From Candidatus Omnitrophota bacterium (lineage in GTDB: Bacteria; Omnitrophota; Gorgyraeia; Gygaellales; Profunditerraquicolaceae), in the NCBI GenBank assembly GCA_028717985.1, contig JAQUMS010000032.1:1-8640 (forward strand): 8,640 nucleotides of DNA, given 5' to 3'. The notes under the pieces were generated by a model, which saw nothing but the letters and a program-made list of their open reading frames with translations, ran no database searches and was not told where the DNA came from. The position numbers were made by a program, and so were the translations under genes. This document shows positions 6,001-8,640 of the stretch, in pieces (position 1 is the first letter of the stretch; every line of letters starts with the position of its first letter).

Positions 6001-8640
6001 GGCAATGTTACACCCGATGCAACGTTCACCAATGTTGCCGCTTCGATGTTCCAGTCTAACGAAGAAACATATAATGGTAAGACAGGTAATTTCGTAATTA
6101 CCTTTGGCGAAAAGCAGGGAACAGAGATTGTTGCTGATCCGACCTTTACCAAAGTTTCCAGCAGTGTATTCCAGTCTAACGAAGAGACAGTAGCCGGTCA
6201 TAAAGGTTCTTATATGGTAGTATTCGGGACCAAAGATGAAATTACCGGTAATGTTACTCCTGATGCCACGTTCACCAATGTTGCGGCATCGATGTTCCAG
6301 TCCAACGAAGAGACATATAATGGGAAACAAGGTAATTTTGTTATTAACTATTCTGATGCGTCATTTGCCACAGTAACCGGAACCGTATTCCAATCTAATG
6401 AAGAGACAGTGGCCGGGCACAAAGGTTCATACGTGGCAGTGTTCGGGACCAAAGATGCGGTGACCGGAGCTGTAACACCTGATGCGACATTCACTAATGT
6501 TGCGGCATCGATGTTCCAGTCCAACGAAGAAACATTAGGCGGTAAAACCGGGAACTTTATTATCAGCTATACTGACCAGACATTTACTACCGCTACCAGT
6601 ACCGTATTCCAGTCCAATGAAATGACAGTGGCCGGGCATAAAGGCTCGTATGTGGCGGTATTCGGGACCAAGGACGCGATTACCGGAGCTGTAACACCTG
6701 ATGCCACGTTTACCAATGTCGCCGCTTCGATGTTCCAATCCAACGAAGAAACATATAACGGAAAGACCGGTAATTTTGTTATTAGTTATACTGATCAGAC
6801 GTTTTCTACTGCTGTTAATAGTGTATTTCAGTCTTCGGAAGAAACCGTAGCCGGACATAAAGGTTCATACGTGGTAGTATTCGGAACTAAAGATGAAATT
6901 ACCGGTAATGTTACACCCGATACTACGTTTACCAACGTTGCCGCATCAATGTTCCAGTCCAATGAAGAAACATATAGTGGAAAGAAAGGCAACTTTGTTA
7001 TTACGTATGGCGAAAAGCAGGGGACTGAAACTATTGCCGATCCGACTTTCACCACAGTAGCCGGAACAGTATTCCAGTCTAATGAAATGGCAGTATCCGG
7101 GCATAAAGGCTCATATGTGGCAGTATTCGGTACCAAGAACGCGGATAATACAGTAACTCCCGATACAAATTTTAGAAGCCTTGCTTCTACCATGTTCCAG
7201 TCCAATGAAGAAACATATAACGGGAAAACAGGAAACTTCGTAATTACCTATGGAACCAAAAAAGGGACTGAGACTGTTGCTGATTCAAGTTTCACCAAAG
7301 TAGCCGGAACAGTATTCCAGTCCAATGAAATGGCCGTAGCTGGACACAAAGGTTCATATGTAGCGGTATTCGGGGCCAAGGACGCGGTTACCGGAAATGT
7401 TACGCCTGATGCTACGTTTACCAATGTCGCCGCATCAATGTTCCAGTCTAACGAAGAAACATATAATGGTAAGACCGGGAATTTCGTAATCACCTTTGGT
7501 GAGAAACAGGGAACTGAAACGATTGCCGATCCTACTTTCAGCAAAGTTTCCAGCAGTGTATTCCAGTCCAACGAAGAGACAGTAGCCGGGCATAAAGGTT
7601 CATACGTGGCGGTATTCGGGACCAAAGATGAAATTACCGGAAATGTTACGCCTGATGCTACATTCACCAATGTCGCGGCATCAATGTTCCAATCCAACGA
7701 AGAAACATATAATGGAAAGAAAGGCAACTTTGTAATCACCTACGGCGAAAAGCAGGGAACTAAAACTGTTGCCGATTCGACCTTCACTAAAGTAGCCGGA
7801 ACAGTATTCCAGTCTAATGAAATGGCAGTAGCCGGGCACAAAGGCTCATATGTGGCGGTATTCGGTACTAAAGACGCCGTGACCGGGAATATAACACCGG
7901 ATACTACATTTAAGAATGTTGCGGCTTCAATGTTCCAGTCCAATGAAGAAACATATAACGGTAAGACAGGCAATTTCGTAATCACCTACGGAACCAAGAA
8001 GGGGACGGAAACCGTTGCCGATCCGACTTTCACCACAGTAGCCGGAACAGTATTCCAGTCCAATGAGATGGCAGTAGCCGGACACAAAGGTTCATATGTT
8101 GCAGTGTTCGGGACTAAAGATGCGGTCACCGGAAATGTCACTCCTGATGCCACGTTCACCAATGTTGCGGCATCAATGTTCCAGTCCAACGAAGAAACAT
8201 ATAATGGAAAGACCGGTAATTTTGTTATTACCTATGGTGTAACAAATGAAAAGAATGAAGAAGTTGCCGATCCGACCTTTACCAACGCGGTTAGTACATT
8301 ATTCCAGTCAAATGAAGAAACAGTAGCCGGGCATAAGGGCTCAACAATCGCGGTATTCGGGACCAAAGACGCGGTTACCGGTGAAACTGTTCCCGATGTT
8401 ACCTTTACTAATGTTGCTTCTGCGTTCTTCCAGTCCGATAAAGAAACCTATGGCGGTCAGAAAGGTAACTTCGTTATTATGTACGGGACTAAGAACGGAA
8501 AAGAAATTACCGCTGATCCGACTTTCACTAAACCCGTCAGCGCACTGTTCCAGTCCGATGATGTTATGGTCAACGGACAGAAGGGGTCATTTATTACCCC
8601 TTCAGCACTATGGATGAGAAAAATACTGAAATTCCTGATA
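1..8640 (+). CDS. Internal fragment of a giant multidomain protein with cysteine-peptidase-like domains and a long A/B repeat array (both ends outside window)
   Basis: Frame 1 is open from the first base to the last, 2880 codons with no stop, so neither the start nor the end of the gene is present. Domains in order: caspase-like (about residues 112-300), Ser-rich linker, EF-hand loop (344-355), C39-like domain 1 (about 380-530), C39-like domain 2 (about 621-780), Ser/Thr/Ala-rich linker (795-915), unrecognised beta-rich region (916-1584), A/B repeat array (1625 to the end). The only cysteines are 225, 287, 292, 405, 532, 535, 640, 1247 and 1338; none follow. No transmembrane segment or signal peptide is seen within the fragment. 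The calcium loop, paired cysteines, Ser-rich linkers and long repeats favour an extracytoplasmic protein, but that is inference. Repeat homology shows that the correct frame changes to frame 3 near 8598-8601, so the last about 40 bases of frame 1 are probably not the true protein. The open frame is certain; the overall function is unknown. Confidence 0.95.
334..900 (+). other. Clan CD (caspase-like) cysteine peptidase-type domain
   Basis: Residues about 112-300 show the alternating strand/helix pattern of the caspase fold. A hydrophobic strand (PLAVVVYPDND, from residue 114) leads to a helix and a second strand (YRVMYYRV). A helix then leads to strand SVIVFGGHGS carrying His178, and after 47 residues strand TIILTGCGNG carries Cys225. 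A small hydrophobic strand ending in a small residue, then His-Gly, and a second strand ending in Cys-Gly, is the signature of clan CD peptidases (caspases, gingipains, the self-cleaving C80 domains of toxins). The His-to-Cys spacing is close to that of caspases. A following strand (HVFASSVQS) could line the active site. Cys287 and Cys292 lie in a short loop after the core and could form a disulfide. Family and catalytic activity are inferred from motifs. A related non-peptidase caspase-like adhesin domain is the main alternative. Confidence 0.65.
928..1029 (+). other. Ser/Ala-rich interdomain linker
   Basis: Residues 310-343 are low complexity, mostly Ala, Ser, Pro, Gly and Gln, and end in a Gly-Gly-Gly-Ser stretch directly before the EF-hand loop. 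This looks like a flexible tether between the caspase-like domain and the C39-like pair. No catalytic or structural motif is visible. A Gly-rich site next to peptidase domains could be a cleavage point, but nothing in the sequence proves it. Confidence 0.75.
1030..1065 (+). other. EF-hand-type calcium-binding loop
   Basis: Residues 344-355 read DANGDGTVSFEE. This fits the 12-residue EF-hand loop: Asp at 1, Asn at 3, Asp at 5, Gly at 6, a hydrophobic residue at 8, Ser at 9 and Glu at 12. A helix-like segment (EEAHQATVAQLSA) follows, as in EF-hands and dockerins. Only one loop is present, so this is not a complete dockerin, which has two. Bacterial single EF-hand loops commonly sit in extracytoplasmic proteins; here it may stabilise or switch the adjacent peptidase domains. 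Confidence 0.8.
1138..1590 (+). other. Papain-like C39-family peptidase domain, copy 1
   Basis: Residues about 380-530. The nucleophile motif is NNCAAYSVLSLL (Cys405), at the start of a helix as in C39 and papain-like folds. A helix follows (GTRIENMQKVLSGYGLKY), as in the C39 segment after Gly-Thr, then strand LPVNSVLFTQ. The histidine strand is LWHSVVLTG (His493), followed by YQVSNDGK, where Asn509 or Asp510 is the third catalytic residue. The domain closes with a WARAALV strand, like the W-x-G-x-A-L-V end of C39 domains. C39 peptidases classically cleave after double-glycine leaders while fused to ABC exporters. No transporter domain is present here, so the role is probably different, perhaps self-processing or acting on surface partners. 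Upstream glutamine placement for the oxyanion hole is unclear, so activity is unproven. Confidence 0.7.
1591..1860 (+). other. Connector between the two C39-like domains with a CxxC pair
   Basis: Residues 531-620. The segment begins with Cys532-Thr-Ala-Cys535, a CxxC pair, and continues with short Ser/Thr/Asn-rich, strand-like stretches. No known domain is recognised. The cysteine pair could form a disulfide or bind a metal. Its position just after domain 1 suggests that it caps or links the two peptidase domains. Confidence 0.5.
1861..2340 (+). other. Papain-like C39-family peptidase domain, copy 2
   Basis: Residues 621-780. The nucleophile motif is ASCGVVATYELLNSLGL (Cys640), closer to the classical Cys-Gly of C39 peptidases than copy 1. 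The helix TTMGDIKNFLSDNYKVET is followed by strand VDKGMIVHLD. The histidine strand is DHWATVTSVDADTVTYNDS, with His729 and Asn744/Asp745. The end, FNKLWTGDALV, matches the usual closing W-x-G-x-A-L-V of the family. Cys-to-His spacing is 89 residues here and 88 in copy 1, and His-to-Asn is 15 here and 16 there, so the two domains look like an old tandem duplication. An acidic run (D720, D722, D724, D728) stands immediately before the catalytic His and could bind calcium. Peptidase activity is inferred from conserved residues. Confidence 0.75.
2383..2745 (+). other. Ser/Thr/Ala-rich low-complexity linker
   Basis: Residues 795-915. The segment starts with Gly-Ser repeats (GSGSGSSSGSSSGSSSGSS) and passes into Ser/Thr/Ala/Lys/Pro-rich sequence with no hydrophobic core. 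It is the boundary between the peptidase head and the beta-rich and repetitive portion. Such stretches act as flexible spacers and are candidates for O-glycosylation in exported proteins; the glycosylation is speculation. The codons are mixed (TCT, TCC, TCA, AGC, AGT), so this is not a simple DNA microsatellite. Confidence 0.85.
2746..4752 (+). other. Unrecognised, probably beta-rich region with degenerate modules
   Basis: Residues 916-1584. The first part has a helical stretch (SRQDVQKMMTTNKISDISAA, then VQQAKTFSLMANNLGYQ). The rest is dominated by short alternating strands and Gly/Asn/Asp turns. Only two cysteines occur, Cys1247 and Cys1338. Toward the end, related modules appear. DSTGKMTG (from residue 1445), DGKLEPFG (1518) and DGAMEPYS (1568) are each followed, about 20-40 residues later, by a strand-turn such as YYTVTGQKIDGD, YFKAYEGTLKGTD or KYVASFKNVD. 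The same strand-turn occurs in the downstream repeats (NFVITYGTKKG, SYVAVFGTKD). The region therefore looks like a diverged forerunner of the array. No known family is recognised. Confidence 0.6.
4753..4872 (+). repeat. Degenerate B-like unit (B0) preceding the array
   Basis: Residues about 1585-1624. GGIEGKYVASFKNVD aligns with AGHKGSYVAVFGTKD of the B half-repeat, and DPANVDSTI aligns with DATFTNVAASM minus two residues. The conserved Phe-Gln-Ser start is missing. It is a decayed or ancestral B unit at the N-terminal edge of the array. Confidence 0.6.
5365..6048 (+). repeat. Higher-order repeat copy I (three A/B pairs, 684 bp)
   Basis: Pairs 3-5. A3 is long (FGEKQG loop, KVSSSV end); A4 and A5 are short. 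B3 has NEETVAG and MVVF, B4 has NEETVAG and TGAV, and B5 has NEMAVAG. The same order of variants recurs in the next 684 bp, which defines the higher-order unit. Confidence 0.85.
6049..6732 (+). repeat. Higher-order repeat copy II (684 bp)
   Basis: Pairs 6-8, exactly the length of copy I and matching it unit for unit. A6 is long with FGEKQG and KVSSSV, and A7 and A8 are short. B6 has MVVF, B7 has TGAV and B8 has NEM. A8 and A5 both carry YTDQTFTTATSTV, with near-identical DNA 684 bp apart. This is the most recent-looking large duplication in the array. Confidence 0.85.
6733..7440 (+). repeat. Higher-order repeat copy III (708 bp)
   Basis: Pairs 9-11. The order of B variants is kept: B9 has EET with a KDEITG loop as in B6 and B12, and B11 has NEMAVAG as in B5 and B14. 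A9 is short while A10 and A11 are long, and B10 lacks one residue and has an unusual KNADNTVTPD loop. Copy III is therefore a mosaic of the short-A and long-A forms. Confidence 0.7.
7441..8178 (+). repeat. Higher-order repeat copy IV (738 bp, all A units long)
   Basis: Pairs 12-14. A12 has FGEKQG and KVSSSV like A3 and A6, B12 has KDEITG like B6 and B9, and B13 and B14 have NEMAVAG. A13 matches A10 (KKGNF, GEKQG) and A14 matches A11 (GTKKGTETVAD), each about 735-738 bp away. A partial fifth cycle follows from 8179. Confidence 0.75.
8590..8610 (+). other. Probable frameshift (one base missing) in half-repeat B16
   Basis: Frame 1 gives the expected repeat start FQSDDVMVNGQKGSFIT but then turns into PSALWMRKILKFLI, which has no repeat character. 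Frame 3 from base 8601 reads FSTMDEKNTEIPD, which aligns without gaps to FGTKDSQNNIIPD of B1. Adding one base in or beside the CCCC run at 8597-8600 restores a B unit of the right length. A homopolymer miscall or a real one-base deletion is most likely. No stop appears in frame 1 or frame 3 before the window ends, so the consequence cannot be seen here. Confidence 0.85.

Larger units (their letters stand above)
4873..8640 (+). repeat. Tandem array of alternating A and B half-repeats, sixteen pairs, last incomplete
   Basis: Each half-repeat begins with FQSNEE or a close variant. Type A continues TYNGKTGNFVITYG, then a polar loop, then ADPTFTKV and AGTV or SSSV; it is 40-41 residues (31 in the short form). 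Type B continues TVAGHKGSYVAVFGTKDA, then VTGNVTPDATFTNVAASM; it is 41-42 residues. A and B align to each other, so the pair is itself a duplication. A units start at 4873, 5116, 5365, 5611, 5830, 6049, 6295, 6514, 6733, 6952, 7195, 7441, 7687, 7933, 8179 and 8428. B units start at 4993, 5239, 5485, 5704, 5923, 6169, 6388, 6607, 6826, 7072, 7315, 7561, 7807, 8053, 8302 and 8548. There is no Cys or Trp in frame. Conserved Phe/Tyr/Val alternation with Gly turns predicts a beta-strand stalk, a solenoid or chained small beta domains. The family is not recognised. Confidence 0.95.

Noticed and set aside
5236..8189. Long minus-strand open frames recurring through the array (for example 5743-6330 and 7248-7739)
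   Set aside because: They repeat with the same period as the + strand units, break at unit-specific positions, and are antisense shadows of a constrained repeat.
8590..8610. Programmed -1 ribosomal frameshift
   Set aside because: The site T ACC CCT does not allow good re-pairing of the P-site tRNA and the visible downstream sequence is too short to show a stimulatory structure. A base deletion or miscall is simpler, though not excluded.
4873..8640. CRISPR array or non-coding satellite
   Set aside because: Units are coding, 93-126 bp, with no unique spacers, and vary mainly at synonymous positions.

Overview
The whole window lies inside one very large open reading frame on the + strand (frame 1). 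It begins before base 1 and continues past base 8640, with no in-frame stop in 2880 codons. No intergenic DNA, promoter, RNA gene, CRISPR array or mobile element is visible. Residue numbers below count from base 1 of the window.

The first 2.3 kb encodes three probable cysteine-peptidase-type domains in series. The first is a caspase-like (clan CD) fold with a His178/Cys225 dyad. A serine-rich linker and one canonical EF-hand calcium loop follow. Two tandem papain-like C39-family domains come next, with matching triads Cys405/His493/Asn509-Asp510 and Cys640/His729/Asn744-Asp745. A roughly 120-residue Ser/Thr/Ala-rich linker separates this block from about 670 residues of unrecognised, Gly/Thr/Ser-rich, probably beta-strand sequence (bases 2746-4752). 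That region ends in degenerate modules of about 50-75 residues.

The last 3.8 kb (4873-8640) is a long tandem array of two alternating, mutually homologous half-repeats, A (40 or 31 residues) and B (41-42 residues). There are sixteen A/B pairs, the last one incomplete, preceded by a degenerate B-like unit. The array has a second level of order: every third pair is most alike. This gives four successive higher-order copies at 5365-6048, 6049-6732, 6733-7440 and 7441-8178. Units at both ends are more diverged and resemble each other.

Near the 3' end (about 8596-8601) the repeat reading moves from frame 1 to frame 3, consistent with loss of one base. This is either an assembly or sequencing error or a real frameshift that would alter the rest of the protein.

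The architecture suggests an exported or surface-anchored giant bacterial protein: a peptidase head, flexible linkers and a long repetitive stalk. Giant proteins of this general kind are known from Omnitrophota and some other uncultured bacteria. The mixed codon use and moderate GC do not contradict that, but the window cannot fix the taxon. Secretion and function are inferred, because both protein termini lie outside the window.
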